Source: DUOH01 sp036562625
Lineage (GTDB): Bacteria; Bacillota; UBA4882; UBA10575
DNA length: 15,111 nt
Assembly (NCBI GenBank): GCA_036562625.1
Contig: DATCJV010000041.1
Coordinates: forward strand, 1-15,111
Direction: 5' to 3'
The notes under the pieces were generated by a model that worked only from the letters and a program-made list of their open reading frames with translations, was not told the DNA's origin and made no database searches. This document shows, piece by piece, positions 1 through 8,008 of this stretch (positions are counted from its first letter, which is position 1; each line of letters begins with the position of its first letter). Both the position numbers and the translations under genes were made by a program.

Positions 1-662
1 CCTTTCCGCTTATGGCGGCGGGCGGCGGTTATGTCTTTGGGAAGAACGCCGACGGGACCCTCAATCCGATGGATATCGGATTAAACAACCAAGGCGCTGT
101 CCAGGGCATGGAACTCTTACTTGATCTGATCAAGAAAGGAATTATGCCCACGGGTATAGACGCCACCACCATGGCGACGCTCTTTAAAGAAGGAAAAGTG
201 GGGATGATCATTAGTGGACCATGGTATTTCCAGGACTTTCGCACCGCAGGGATTGATTTTGGGTTTACGGCAATCCCGAGTATCAACGGGAAACCGTCCC
301 GGCCTTTTACCGGGGTACATGGTTTTATGGTCAGCTCTTTCAGCAAGAACAAACTATTGGCCCAGGCTTTCTTGAATGAATTTATCGTTACGGAAGAGGT
401 TATGTATTTACTCTATGAAAAAGGTGACCGCCCCCCTGCGTATCTCCCTGCCTTACATAAAGTGAAGAATGCGGATATTAAGGGGATCTACGACAGCGCC
501 AGCGTGGGCGTGCCGATGCCAAGTATTCCGGAGATGAATTCGGTCTGGTCCGCTTGGTCCAACGCCATCGAGGTGATCTTGAATGGAACACAAGCTCCTC
601 AAGGGGCGTTGGATAATGCGGTCGGGCAGATTAAGACCGCTATCGAACAGGCGAAGAAGTAA
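1..662 (+). CDS. malE: Maltose/maltodextrin ABC transporter substrate-binding protein (MalE type), 3' part only
   Basis: This is the C-terminal ~219 residues of an extracytoplasmic solute-binding protein that would capture maltose or maltodextrins and deliver them to the MalFG channel. The frame is open to the window edge (codons in phase from base 3, reading F-P-L-M-A-A-G-G-G-Y), so the ATG at 12 is internal and not a start. The segment matches the second half of MalE-type proteins: a FPLxAAxGGY stretch, a GPWYF segment near base 220, PFTGVHGFMVS near 305, and the C-terminal motif PSIPEMNSVWSAW near 520-555. The signal peptide and N-lobe lie upstream and are not visible. The next genes are malF and malG, which supports the assignment. 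Identification as a maltodextrin binder is strong; exact ligand preference cannot be read from the sequence. Confidence 0.92.
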   Translation, partial: FPLMAAGGGYVFGKNADGTLNPMDIGLNNQGAVQGMELLLDLIKKGIMPTGIDATTMATLFKEGKVGMIISGPWYFQDFRTAGIDFGFTAIPSINGKPSRPFTGVHGFMVSSFSKNKLLAQAFLNEFIVTEEVMYLLYEKGDRPPAYLPALHKVKNADIKGIYDSASVGVPMPSIPEMNSVWSAWSNAIEVILNGTQAPQGALDNAVGQIKTAIEQAKK

Positions 663-713
663 AATTATAAACCGAATTGTAAGGTTTACTTCGAAAGTGC
701 TTTGGATGGATTT

Positions 714-738
714 GTGTCGGCGCTGAATGCGCCGACAC
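714..738 (+). repeat. Perfect 10-bp stem-loop between malE and malF
   Basis: GTGTCGGCGC (714-723) and GCGCCGACAC (729-738) are exact reverse complements around a 5-nt loop, and a further T-A pair (713/739) extends the stem. No T-run follows, so this is not a canonical intrinsic terminator. In Escherichia coli, stable hairpins between malE and malF protect upstream message and keep the binding protein in excess. A similar role here is an inference from position and stability. Confidence 0.6.
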
Positions 739-778
739 AGGTATTAAATTCAGGTTTGCCTTGAATCTTACCTCTCAT

Positions 779-823
779 GCCCTTGGTTTTGCTCTTAAAA
801 GCAGGGCTTACTAAAAAACCAGG
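779..823 (+). promoter_or_regulatory. Possible leader structure controlling malF translation
   Basis: Two mutually exclusive pairings can be drawn just before malF. In one, GCCCT (779-783) pairs with AGGGC (803-807) and TTTT (787-790) with AAAA (797-800). In the other, CCTTGGTTTT (781-790) pairs with AAAACCAGG (815-823) with one bulged T. The second covers the start of the AGGCGGTGA ribosome binding site at 821-829. The pairings are seen; a control function is conjecture. Confidence 0.25.
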
Positions 824-835
824 CGGTGATGGAAA

Positions 836-2434
836 ATGCGCACCCAAACAAGACTTAAGCGTCTAGAAAAATTTTTAGCCGGTGGATCTTTAAATATATC
901 GCTCCTTTCCAAGCTGATCATACTCGGGATCAGCAATGCGATGGCCTTATGGGCATTAACTGTACTCCTTGCTGAGGGACACCATCTGATCTTTACGATT
1001 CTGGTGATCGGGGTGCTCTTGATTGATTATATCTTTCTTTCGGAACGGGCTTATCCATTACGTTTTATCTTTCCCGGCCTGTTTTTCCTGTTATTAATGG
1101 TTGTCTTTCCTATTGGGTTCACCATTTATGTCTCCTTCACAAATTATGGCACAGGTCATATTCTCCCCAAGGAGATGGTGATCAAGCAATACACGGACAG
1201 ATTAATGTTGGACGAAGACTTTCCTACATATAAAGCGCAGATTTTTAAGAATCCCGCCGGCGAATTCGCCTTTCTGCTGACCGCGCCGACCGGTGAACAA
1301 CTGGTAGCGGTGGATCAGACAGCTACTCCGCTGGCCGAAGCAGGGATCAAACCGGAAGACAGTGACGGCGATGGGAAAGTTGACAGGCTTGGGGATTATA
1401 AGCAAGAGAGTATCCTGAATATCTTCTCCTTCCTGGCTCAATTGGAGAACCTGACCTTTACCTATGCGGACCGGATGCTTAAATTACGGACCCCGGAGAC
1501 GTTCGGTTGTTACATTCCGCGCTATCAGTATGATCCGTCGCAGGACGCTCTAATTGACTTGCAGACCCACACTACATACTTTGCGAAGGACGGCAATTTC
1601 ACTTCCGCAACCGGAGAATCATTGGATATAGGGTACCAGACAATTGTGGGGTGGCGGAATTTTCAGAAACTCTTTACGGATAAACGGTATTCCGCCCCTT
1701 TTATCCAGGTTTTTGTCTGGACCTTTGCCTTCGCCTTCCTTAGTGTGCTGGAGACTCTGGGCTTGGGACTATTCTTGGCGGTCTTGCTGAATGACCCAAA
1801 ACTGAAGTTACGCCGTTTGTACCGGGTGTTAATGGTGATTCCCTATGCCATTCCCGCTTTTATTACTTGTCTGGTTTGGCGGGGGTTGTTCAATACGGAA
1901 GTGGGTATTATTAACAACTCCATTTTTCTTCCTTTGTTCGGGAAGGCCCTCCCCTGGCTACAGGATCCCTTCTGGGCCAAGGTGGCGATCCTCATTGTCA
2001 ACCTGTGGCTGGGATTTCCCTATATGATGCTGATCTGTTCAGGCGCCCTGCAGAGTATTCCCGGGGAACTCTATGAGGCGGCCATGGTGGATGGCGCCAA
2101 TGGCTGGTACAGATTTCGCCGGATTACGCTGCCTTTGTTATTATCACAGTTAATGCCGTTGCTCATCTCCAGTTTTGCCTTTAACTTCAACAATTTTAAC
2201 GTCATTTATTTAGTCACTAGAGGGAGACCGGCGATTCCCGGTTCAATTACTCCTACTGGAGCCACGGATATTCTGATTAGTTATACCTACCGGATGGCTT
2301 TTGAAGGAGGATCAGGCGGAGATTATGGCTTGGCGTCTGCGGTATCCTTGATCATTTTTATGATCATCAGTATCATTACCTGGATTAACTTTAAATCAAC
2401 ACGGGCCCTGGAGGAGGTGCCGCAGTATGAATAA
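836..2434 (+). CDS. malF: Maltodextrin ABC transporter permease MalF with large P2-like domain
   Basis: Inner-membrane subunit of the maltodextrin importer, pairing with MalG to form the channel. It has 532 residues, close to E. coli MalF (514) and longer than most Gram-positive MalF proteins. Hydrophobic segments at about 28-45, 50-67 and 77-100 are followed by a hydrophilic extracytoplasmic stretch (about 101-285) matching the P2 loop, then further membrane segments from about 288 on. The cytoplasmic EAA loop reads EAAMVDGANGWYRFRRITLP (414-433). The C-terminal part keeps the family stretch SSFAFNFNNFNVIYL (445-459) and YTYRMAFEGGSGGDYGLA (483-500). The P2 region contains DSDGDGKVD (175-183), which looks like a calcium-binding loop. 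The ATG at 836 follows AGGCGGTGA; malG starts inside the 3' end. Confidence 0.95.
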   Translation: MRTQTRLKRLEKFLAGGSLNISLLSKLIILGISNAMALWALTVLLAEGHHLIFTILVIGVLLIDYIFLSERAYPLRFIFPGLFFLLLMVVFPIGFTIYVSFTNYGTGHILPKEMVIKQYTDRLMLDEDFPTYKAQIFKNPAGEFAFLLTAPTGEQLVAVDQTATPLAEAGIKPEDSDGDGKVDRLGDYKQESILNIFSFLAQLENLTFTYADRMLKLRTPETFGCYIPRYQYDPSQDALIDLQTHTTYFAKDGNFTSATGESLDIGYQTIVGWRNFQKLFTDKRYSAPFIQVFVWTFAFAFLSVLETLGLGLFLAVLLNDPKLKLRRLYRVLMVIPYAIPAFITCLVWRGLFNTEVGIINNSIFLPLFGKALPWLQDPFWAKVAILIVNLWLGFPYMMLICSGALQSIPGELYEAAMVDGANGWYRFRRITLPLLLSQLMPLLISSFAFNFNNFNVIYLVTRGRPAIPGSITPTGATDILISYTYRMAFEGGSGGDYGLASAVSLIIFMIISIITWINFKSTRALEEVPQYE

Positions 2435-3326
2435 GGAATCCTTGGAATTCTTGACGGAAGTAAAGAAAAAACCGCGTTTTACACCGCAGACCTGGTCACA
2501 GTTGTGGAAACAAATTGTCATTTGGCTTGTCTTACTTTTTGTCTTCTATCCCATTGTCTGGGTGATTTCCGCTGCTTTTGATCCGGCCAATACTATAGTC
2601 GGCCAGAGAATAATACCGAAGAACGCCTCTTTTATTAATTTCATCAGGCTCTTCGACAGTGAATTGCAACCCTTTACGTCCTGGCTCTTGAATACATTCA
2701 AAGTTTCGCTGACCAGTTCCTTTTTGGGGGTGTGTATCACTGCCTTGGCGGGGTACGCTTTTTCCAGAATGCGTTTTCGCGGTCGAAAGACCGGGTTGTT
2801 TGCGATTTTGCTGATTCAGATGTTCCCGCAGATGCTGGCTTTGGTGGCGATCTATTTGATTATTTTCTGGATCGGCCACTACTTACCTTACTTTGGTTTG
2901 GATACTCACGCCGGCTTGACCCTGGTCTATTTAGGTGGGGCCATGGGAGTTAATGTCTGGATGACTAAAAATTATTTCGACACTATACCCCATTCTCTGG
3001 AGGAGTCCGCCAAGATCGACGGAGCCACTCCTTTTCAGTTATTTGTGAAGATTATTCTTCCGCTGACCCGTCCGATTTTAGTGGTAGTCTTCTTCTTGCA
3101 GTTCATGGCGAATTATTCCGAATATGTTCTGGCCCGGGTTTTGCTTGCTACCAATGAGAACCTCACCATGGCCGTGGGCCTGCAAACTTTTATCCAGGAC
3201 CAGATCTCCCAAAGATGGGGGGTATTTTCGGCGGCGGCGCTGATCGGCGCGGTACCTGTACTGATTATGTTCTGGGTGCTCCAAAACCACCTGGTATCCG
3301 GTCTGACCAGAGGGGCGGTCAAGTAA
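2427..3326 (+). CDS. malG: Maltodextrin ABC transporter permease MalG
   Basis: Second channel subunit of the importer (299 residues, usual for the family). About six hydrophobic segments are visible: roughly 29-50, 92-111, 121-148, 160-178, 213-232 and 266-289. The EAA loop that docks the ATPase is EESAKIDGATPFQLFVKIIL (192-211). Translation starts at an ATG 9 nt after AGGAGG (2412-2417) inside the end of malF, and the two genes overlap by 8 nt, implying translational coupling and equal amounts of the two subunits. No MalK-type ATPase lies next to it. As in many Gram-positive bacteria, a shared MsmX-type ATPase encoded elsewhere may drive the transporter; this is an inference. Confidence 0.95.
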   Translation: MNKESLEFLTEVKKKPRFTPQTWSQLWKQIVIWLVLLFVFYPIVWVISAAFDPANTIVGQRIIPKNASFINFIRLFDSELQPFTSWLLNTFKVSLTSSFLGVCITALAGYAFSRMRFRGRKTGLFAILLIQMFPQMLALVAIYLIIFWIGHYLPYFGLDTHAGLTLVYLGGAMGVNVWMTKNYFDTIPHSLEESAKIDGATPFQLFVKIILPLTRPILVVVFFLQFMANYSEYVLARVLLATNENLTMAVGLQTFIQDQISQRWGVFSAAALIGAVPVLIMFWVLQNHLVSGLTRGAVK

Positions 3327-3351
3327 AAGCATTTCACCTGATTTTTCTGGT

Positions 3352-3410
3352 AGATCATACCGGATCTGAAGGTCATAGAGTTGGAGAGCATAAATGCTAG
3401 GGCCGGTATG
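3352..3410 (+). repeat. Nested inverted repeats between malG and the maltosyltransferase gene
   Basis: In the 149-nt gap, CATACCGG (3356-3363) and CCGGTATG (3403-3410) are perfect inverted repeats enclosing a second perfect small hairpin, AGCAT-AA-ATGCT (3387-3398). An alternative local stem AGATC (3352-3356) / GATCT (3363-3367) overlaps the outer left arm. No U-run follows. It could be an operator, an RNA processing or stability element, or chance. No convincing promoter was found between here and the next gene. Confidence 0.35.
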
Positions 3411-3475
3411 GAGAACGGATTAGCCGAACACAGTGAAGAATAAGAAGATAAATTAAGATTGGTGTGAGAGAATGA

Positions 3476-5539
3476 ATGCAAAATTTGGAGTATCTTTTGG
3501 AACGGTTGCGGCGCGCCCGGGAAAGACACGGCAGAAAGTTCTATATCCCCCAGGGGTGGAAGTGTTTTCCTTACCAAGGAGGAATAGAGGACGCTACGCG
3601 CCCGGGTGAGCTGCTGGTGGAGGCGTATGATTTTTATGCAACCTGTATTGAACAGTATTTTTTGTCGCGGAATAAGGGGAAGAGCACTGAGGCCGGTCGG
3701 GCGCCTGGCGGTACTCTTCATTTCCGCGAGGAGTTGTATAAAAAAGTAATGTACAGCATGTTGCCTAGGACCTTTACCGCCTGGAACCATGGAGACGACG
3801 GGCGAGTTTATCCGGGCACTTTTCTGAAAGCGTTGGGCTTGTTACCCTACTTACAAAGTTTAGGGGTGAGCCTGGTATACTTGCTTCCCATCTTTGAAGT
3901 GAGCACAAAGTATAAGAAGGGTGAATTAGGTAGCCCATATGCCATTAAAAACCTTTATCAATTGGATCACACCTTGCATGATGATTTATTGGGAGAGTGC
4001 AATCAGGAACTACTGGAGGCGGAGTTTGCGGCGTTTATCGAAGGGTGCCACCTCCTGGGGATGAAAGTGGTGGTGGACTTTGTCTTCCGTACAGTATCCC
4101 GGGATAACGATCTCTTGCTTGAGCACCCTGACTGGTTTTACTGGATTCGGCGGCAAGACAGTGATGCCTTTGGTCCACCGGTGGTCAAACGGGTGAAGAA
4201 GCTTACTGCCTTACAAGCTCAGACTTTAAAACTCCTCTACACCTGCGAAGGGATAGACGACTATTTGCGCAAATTTACTTATTCACCCAAGGACATGGAT
4301 CCGGTCAAATGGGAACGGATCGTGGCCGAACAGCGAAGAACCGGAGAGAATATTCTCGATCTAATTGAAAGAGAATTCGGTCTGACTACAGCTCCGGGTT
4401 TCTCCGATGTGCTGAATGATCCGCAACCCCCGTGGATTGACGTTACTTATTTACGGTTCTATTTCGACCATCATGAACAGGTCCGGAATTATCTGCCTAA
4501 AGAGCAGCCGCCATACGTTTTACAAGATGTGGCTTGCCTTAACCTCTACCAAGGGAATGAACCTAATAAACAGTTATGGGAATATGTAGCGGGTGTCATC
4601 CCTTATTACCAAAAAAAGTTCGGGATTGACGGCGCGCGGATTGATATGGGACACGCTTTGCCTCCGGCCTTAAATAAAGCCATTATTACCCGGGCGAAGG
4701 CGGAAAATCCCGATTTTATCCTGTGGTCGGAGGAGTTCGAGGCTAAGCGCTCTCCGGCGGCGCTGGAAGACGGGTTTGATTTGATCACCGGAGATCTGTG
4801 GCATGTTTATAAAGACCTGGAGAAACCCGGATTTTGCCGGCGTTTATTTTCCACAGTGACCGGCTCCGCGCTTCCGCTGATTGGCGCTTTGGAAATGGCT
4901 GATACACCCCGGGCGGTTTGGGTCTATCGCGAACATCAAAAAATCGAGTTCTTGGTGTTGTTAAATTATTTTATCCCGAATTCCATTCCTTTCATCAATA
5001 ATGGCCTGGAATTGTTGGAGGTTCAACCAATGAACCTGGGGTTGGATAATACGGAGGCCGGTCGTTTTGTGCTGGCGCCGGAGGATCCGATGTATGGCAA
5101 ATTGGCCTTCTTTGACAATTACCGTCTGCATTGGCTGGAGAAGGACCGGTTCTGGATGGAGGATTTACTTAAAAAGGCCCTAGTGCTTCGGACACGTTTC
5201 GAAGCTTTACTAAAAAAAGAATTCTTAGTCAACGCTCCGCGGTCGACGGGGAACGGGTGCGGAATCGACCATAAAAAGCTGGTATTCTTACATTACCATC
5301 AAGACCGCCCTGTTCATGCCCACGAACAAGTCAGCGATCTGCTCTTCTTGGGAAACAGGGATTTTCACCGGCGTTCCCGGGTTAACTTGCGAAATTTGCT
5401 AAGGCCGGAATACGGAATCAACCCCGCTGAACTCAGAATGGCCTATGACGGGAGAGAAATCTCCGATCGGAGCCTGGACGGGCGCTGGAGCCTGTTCCTT
5501 AACCCCGGCGCTGTGCTGATTTTGTATAAAGAATTCTAA
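3476..5539 (+). CDS. mmtA: Maltosyltransferase, GH13 family (Thermotoga maritima MmtA type)
   Basis: A 687-residue cytoplasmic GH13 enzyme (no signal peptide) predicted to move maltosyl units between maltodextrins. The assignment rests on long stretches I recognise from T. maritima maltosyltransferase: EHPDWFYWI (216-224), APGFSDVLNDPQPPW (306-320), LWEYVAGVIPYYQKKFGIDG (367-386), and NSIPFINNGLE followed by QPMNLGLD (502-524). The GH13 catalytic residues are visible as nucleophile D390 (GARIDMGHALP), acid E419 or E420 (LWSEEFEA) and D476 (EMADTPRA). Region I reads DFVFRT (201-206) and region IV MAD (474-476), so the usual Asn-His and Asn-His-Asp are altered, as in the Thermotoga enzyme. The ATG at 3476 follows a weak GGTGTGAGAGA. 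A second ATG at 3472 is out of frame. The gene sits between malG and a glucan phosphorylase, fitting maltodextrin metabolism. Confidence 0.88.
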   Translation: MQNLEYLLERLRRARERHGRKFYIPQGWKCFPYQGGIEDATRPGELLVEAYDFYATCIEQYFLSRNKGKSTEAGRAPGGTLHFREELYKKVMYSMLPRTFTAWNHGDDGRVYPGTFLKALGLLPYLQSLGVSLVYLLPIFEVSTKYKKGELGSPYAIKNLYQLDHTLHDDLLGECNQELLEAEFAAFIEGCHLLGMKVVVDFVFRTVSRDNDLLLEHPDWFYWIRRQDSDAFGPPVVKRVKKLTALQAQTLKLLYTCEGIDDYLRKFTYSPKDMDPVKWERIVAEQRRTGENILDLIEREFGLTTAPGFSDVLNDPQPPWIDVTYLRFYFDHHEQVRNYLPKEQPPYVLQDVACLNLYQGNEPNKQLWEYVAGVIPYYQKKFGIDGARIDMGHALPPALNKAIITRAKAENPDFILWSEEFEAKRSPAALEDGFDLITGDLWHVYKDLEKPGFCRRLFSTVTGSALPLIGALEMADTPRAVWVYREHQKIEFLVLLNYFIPNSIPFINNGLELLEVQPMNLGLDNTEAGRFVLAPEDPMYGKLAFFDNYRLHWLEKDRFWMEDLLKKALVLRTRFEALLKKEFLVNAPRSTGNGCGIDHKKLVFLHYHQDRPVHAHEQVSDLLFLGNRDFHRRSRVNLRNLLRPEYGINPAELRMAYDGREISDRSLDGRWSLFLNPGAVLILYKEF

Positions 5540-5572
5540 CCTTATTCCTTGGTTGGGCAAAAGAATAACCAG

Positions 5573-5585
5573 AGCCCGTGGGGCT
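5573..5585 (+). repeat. Small hairpin between mmtA and phosphorylase
   Basis: AGCCC (5573-5577) and GGGCT (5581-5585) form a perfect 5-bp stem with loop GTG. Another pair, TTATTC (5542-5547) and GAATAA (5563-5568), lies just upstream. There is no following T-run, so this is not a standard terminator. It may be a stability or processing element in a continuous transcript, or chance. Confidence 0.25.
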
Positions 5586-5613
5586 AACTTAAATATTTCT
5601 TGAATAAAGTGTT

Positions 5614-5620
5614 GGGAGGA
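5614..5620 (+). promoter_or_regulatory. Ribosome binding site deciding the phosphorylase start
   Basis: GGGAGGA lies 9 nt before the ATG at 5630. The alternative in-frame TTG at 5600 has only AT-rich sequence before it, so the ATG is the supported start. Confidence 0.8.
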
Positions 5621-5629
5621 TTTTCTGGA

Positions 5630-7237
5630 ATGACTAAGTCTGAACAACCGTTGGTGGCATACTTCTGTATGGAATTCGGCCTCCATGAGGACTTCCGGAT
5701 TTACTCGGGCGGCTTGGGAATTTTAGCCGGAGACATTCTCAAGGCAGCGAAAGAAGGGGGTTACCCCATGGTTGGAGTGGGAATCCTCTGGCGGCAAGGG
5801 TATACCAACCAGTATATTGATGACTCCGGTCGTCCCTATGACTGTTATCATGAATATAAATACGATTTTTTAGAAGATACCGGGGTTAAGGTCAGAATCC
5901 GGATCAGAGGAAGACAAGTATATTGCAAGGTTTGGAAATGTACAAAATATACTAATGTTCCCTTATATTTATTGGATGCCAACCTTCCGGAGAATGAAGA
6001 CAGGTTGATTACCGGACAGTTGTACGGCTGGTTTTCGGAAGAACGAATCGCGCAAGAGATGATTCTGGGGATCGGCGGTTACCGCGCTTTACAGGCCCTG
6101 GGGATCAAGGTGGATGTCTATCATTTTAATGACAGTCATCCCATCTTGGCCGGAGTGGAGATGATCCGGGAAAAAATGGATGAACACGGTTTAACTTTTA
6201 CGGAAGCCTGGGCGGAGTCCAGAAAGAAGATTGTCTTTACCACACACACGCCGGTAGTGGCCGGGAATGAAGTTCATGAGCACGAATTACTGCAATATAT
6301 GGGGGCTTATAATGGTTTGACTTATGGACAGATGGTGAAGTTGGGGGGAGATCCCTTCAGCATGACGATGGCCGGTTTACGCTTGTCCAAAAAGGCCAAT
6401 GCCGTGTCCAAACTGCACTGCGCCACTGCCAGGCGCATGTGGAAGGACGTGGAAGGCGGCGCTGAGATCATCAGCATCACCAATGGCGTGCACAATAATA
6501 CCTGGCAAGACCGGCGGGTGGCCGCAGCCTTCCAAGAAGGCCGGGACTTATGGGCGCCTCATCACCAAGCCAAGCAGGAGCTTTTAATTGAGATCGAAAA
6601 GAGAAACGGGGTAAAGCTGAGAGAAGATGTATTGACGATCGGCTTTGCTCGGCGTGTCGCTCCATACAAGAGAGGCAACTTAATCTTTCGGCAGCCGGAG
6701 ATTATTGAACCCTTACTGAAAGAAGGGAAGCTCCAGTTGATCTTCTCTGGAAAGGCACACCCCAATGATTTGACCGGGAAAGAGATTGTTTCCGAACTTT
6801 ATAAGATGTCTACCTTATATCCTTCAGCTGTGGTGTTCCTGGAGAATTACGACATAAAGATCGGAAAACTGATGACCAGAGGGTGCGATGTCTGGTTGAA
6901 TAATCCCCGCCGGCCGATGGAGGCCAGCGGTACTTCAGGAATGAAGGCTGCCATGAACGGAGTTTTGAACTTTAGTGTGTTGGATGGCTGGTGGCCGGAG
7001 GGTTGTCAGCACGGAGTCACCGGGTGGGAGATCGGCGGAGGTTACGAAGGCCAAGACCAGGATGAAGTGGATAGTGAAAAACTCTATGCCGTATTGCTGG
7101 GTGAGGTTATTCCTGTTTATTACCAAAATCGGGCCAAGTGGGTCCAGATGATGAAGGCCAGTATCGACATGTCCCATTGGCGGTTCTCCGCCGCTCGGAT
7201 GGTACAGGATTATTACGAGAAATTATATGCGGACTGA
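5630..7237 (+). CDS. glgP: Short-form alpha-glucan phosphorylase (GT35, glycogen/maltodextrin phosphorylase family)
   Basis: PLP-dependent enzyme that releases glucose-1-phosphate from the non-reducing end of alpha-1,4-glucans. At 535 residues it belongs to the short alpha-glucan phosphorylase group, much shorter than the ~800-residue E. coli or muscle enzymes. Visible family features are YSGGLGILAGD (25-35), HFNDSHP (165-171), THTPVVAGNEVH (205-216), NGVHNNTW around 6483-6506, RRVAPYKR around 6649-6672 and the cofactor site EASGTSGMKAAMNG, in which K439 (codon 6944-6946) is the expected PLP Schiff-base lysine. The active-site stretch GWWPEG follows. The gene lies 90 nt after the maltosyltransferase on the same strand, so phosphorolysis of MmtA-remodelled maltodextrins is the likely role. 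Substrate (maltodextrin or glycogen) cannot be decided from sequence alone. The symbol is given by family, not proven orthology. Confidence 0.9.
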   Translation: MTKSEQPLVAYFCMEFGLHEDFRIYSGGLGILAGDILKAAKEGGYPMVGVGILWRQGYTNQYIDDSGRPYDCYHEYKYDFLEDTGVKVRIRIRGRQVYCKVWKCTKYTNVPLYLLDANLPENEDRLITGQLYGWFSEERIAQEMILGIGGYRALQALGIKVDVYHFNDSHPILAGVEMIREKMDEHGLTFTEAWAESRKKIVFTTHTPVVAGNEVHEHELLQYMGAYNGLTYGQMVKLGGDPFSMTMAGLRLSKKANAVSKLHCATARRMWKDVEGGAEIISITNGVHNNTWQDRRVAAAFQEGRDLWAPHHQAKQELLIEIEKRNGVKLREDVLTIGFARRVAPYKRGNLIFRQPEIIEPLLKEGKLQLIFSGKAHPNDLTGKEIVSELYKMSTLYPSAVVFLENYDIKIGKLMTRGCDVWLNNPRRPMEASGTSGMKAAMNGVLNFSVLDGWWPEGCQHGVTGWEIGGGYEGQDQDEVDSEKLYAVLLGEVIPVYYQNRAKWVQMMKASIDMSHWRFSAARMVQDYYEKLYAD

Positions 7238-7242
7238 TGAAC

Positions 7243-7746
7243 TCAGTCCCTGACTCTTACTACTTGTCCGCTGTGATTTTCCTCATGGAAGCGAAGAAGT
7301 TCGGCCGGGGTGATCTTAACCAGAGAATATGCACTGCCTCCGCCGGTATAGACGGTCGCTTCCGCCATTACCTTTGGGTCAATTAAGAAAAGAGCGGAAA
7401 AGCCGAAGGAAGGAACTCCTCCGCATGGATATCCGGTTTTTTCCAAAACCTCTTCAGCCGTGGCGATCCGGGGAAGATGATCTGCAGGATAACTGCGGAT
7501 AGAGGCCAAGAATTTACCGACTCTTTTCCGGCTGACCCGGTCCTCCCCCTTTACAATGGCCACAATCAGCTTGTCCTCCTCGTCAAGCAAGCAAATATTC
7601 TTTACCAGATGTTCTGGGGTGGTGTTGGCGGCTTTGGCCGCCTCTTCCACAGTATGGCAGGATGTGGAGAAGCGTATCTGCTCAGCATTGATCTGATGTG
7701 CGGAGATAAAGTCGAGGAGTCGCTTTTCATAGTCAGAGGTGTGCAT
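7243..7746 (-). CDS. YbaK/EbsC-family aminoacyl-tRNA deacylase-like protein
   Basis: A 167-residue stand-alone editing-domain protein. Members of this family hydrolyse mischarged tRNAs such as Cys-tRNA(Pro) or Ala-tRNA(Pro); some have no known substrate. The fold is indicated by LVKNICLL (47-54), where K49 matches the conserved lysine of YbaK, by YPCGGVPSFGF (106-116) corresponding to the GGxxPxG loop, and by VYTGGG (132-137). The ATG (complement of 7744-7746) has AGGAGG 8 nt upstream (complement of 7755-7760). The gene converges on the phosphorylase with 5 nt between stop codons and is not part of the maltodextrin operon. Which tRNA it edits cannot be read from the sequence. Confidence 0.88.
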   Translation of the reverse strand: MHTSDYEKRLLDFISAHQINAEQIRFSTSCHTVEEAAKAANTTPEHLVKNICLLDEEDKLIVAIVKGEDRVSRKRVGKFLASIRSYPADHLPRIATAEEVLEKTGYPCGGVPSFGFSALFLIDPKVMAEATVYTGGGSAYSLVKITPAELLRFHEENHSGQVVRVRD

Positions 7747-8008
7747 TGCTGATTCCTCCTGAAAGAAATTAATATGCTAAACTCGTTTTAATACCATGCT
7801 CCGGACCGATTGCTCCTTTAAGATTAGCTCTTCGGCGGAACATTACTGCCTGCGCCGGCCTGAAGCAGTGCGGAATTGGCCCCTGGGGTGTTGATCCAAG
7901 AACAACCTACGGGCTATGCAGGTTAAAACATGGCAAGCACAGATGAGATTGTTTGTATTGATATTCTTTTTTTGCATGGATGATCCTTGTTGCCGGAGCT
8001 TGTTTCCA

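Noticed and set aside
3113..3790. Long minus-strand open frame (225 codons) opposite the end of malG and the start of the maltosyltransferase
   Set aside because: It lies opposite two well-supported genes, has no recognisable domain, and its composition is what a reverse frame of these genes gives.
4076..4905. Altered GH13 regions I and IV taken as evidence of an inactive amylase
   Set aside because: The three catalytic acids are retained and, as I recall it, the Thermotoga maltosyltransferase has the same departures, so they mark the subfamily rather than decay.
5600..5629. TTG at 5600 as phosphorylase start
   Set aside because: There is no ribosome binding site before it, whereas GGGAGGA sits 9 nt before the ATG at 5630, and the family similarity starts just after that ATG.
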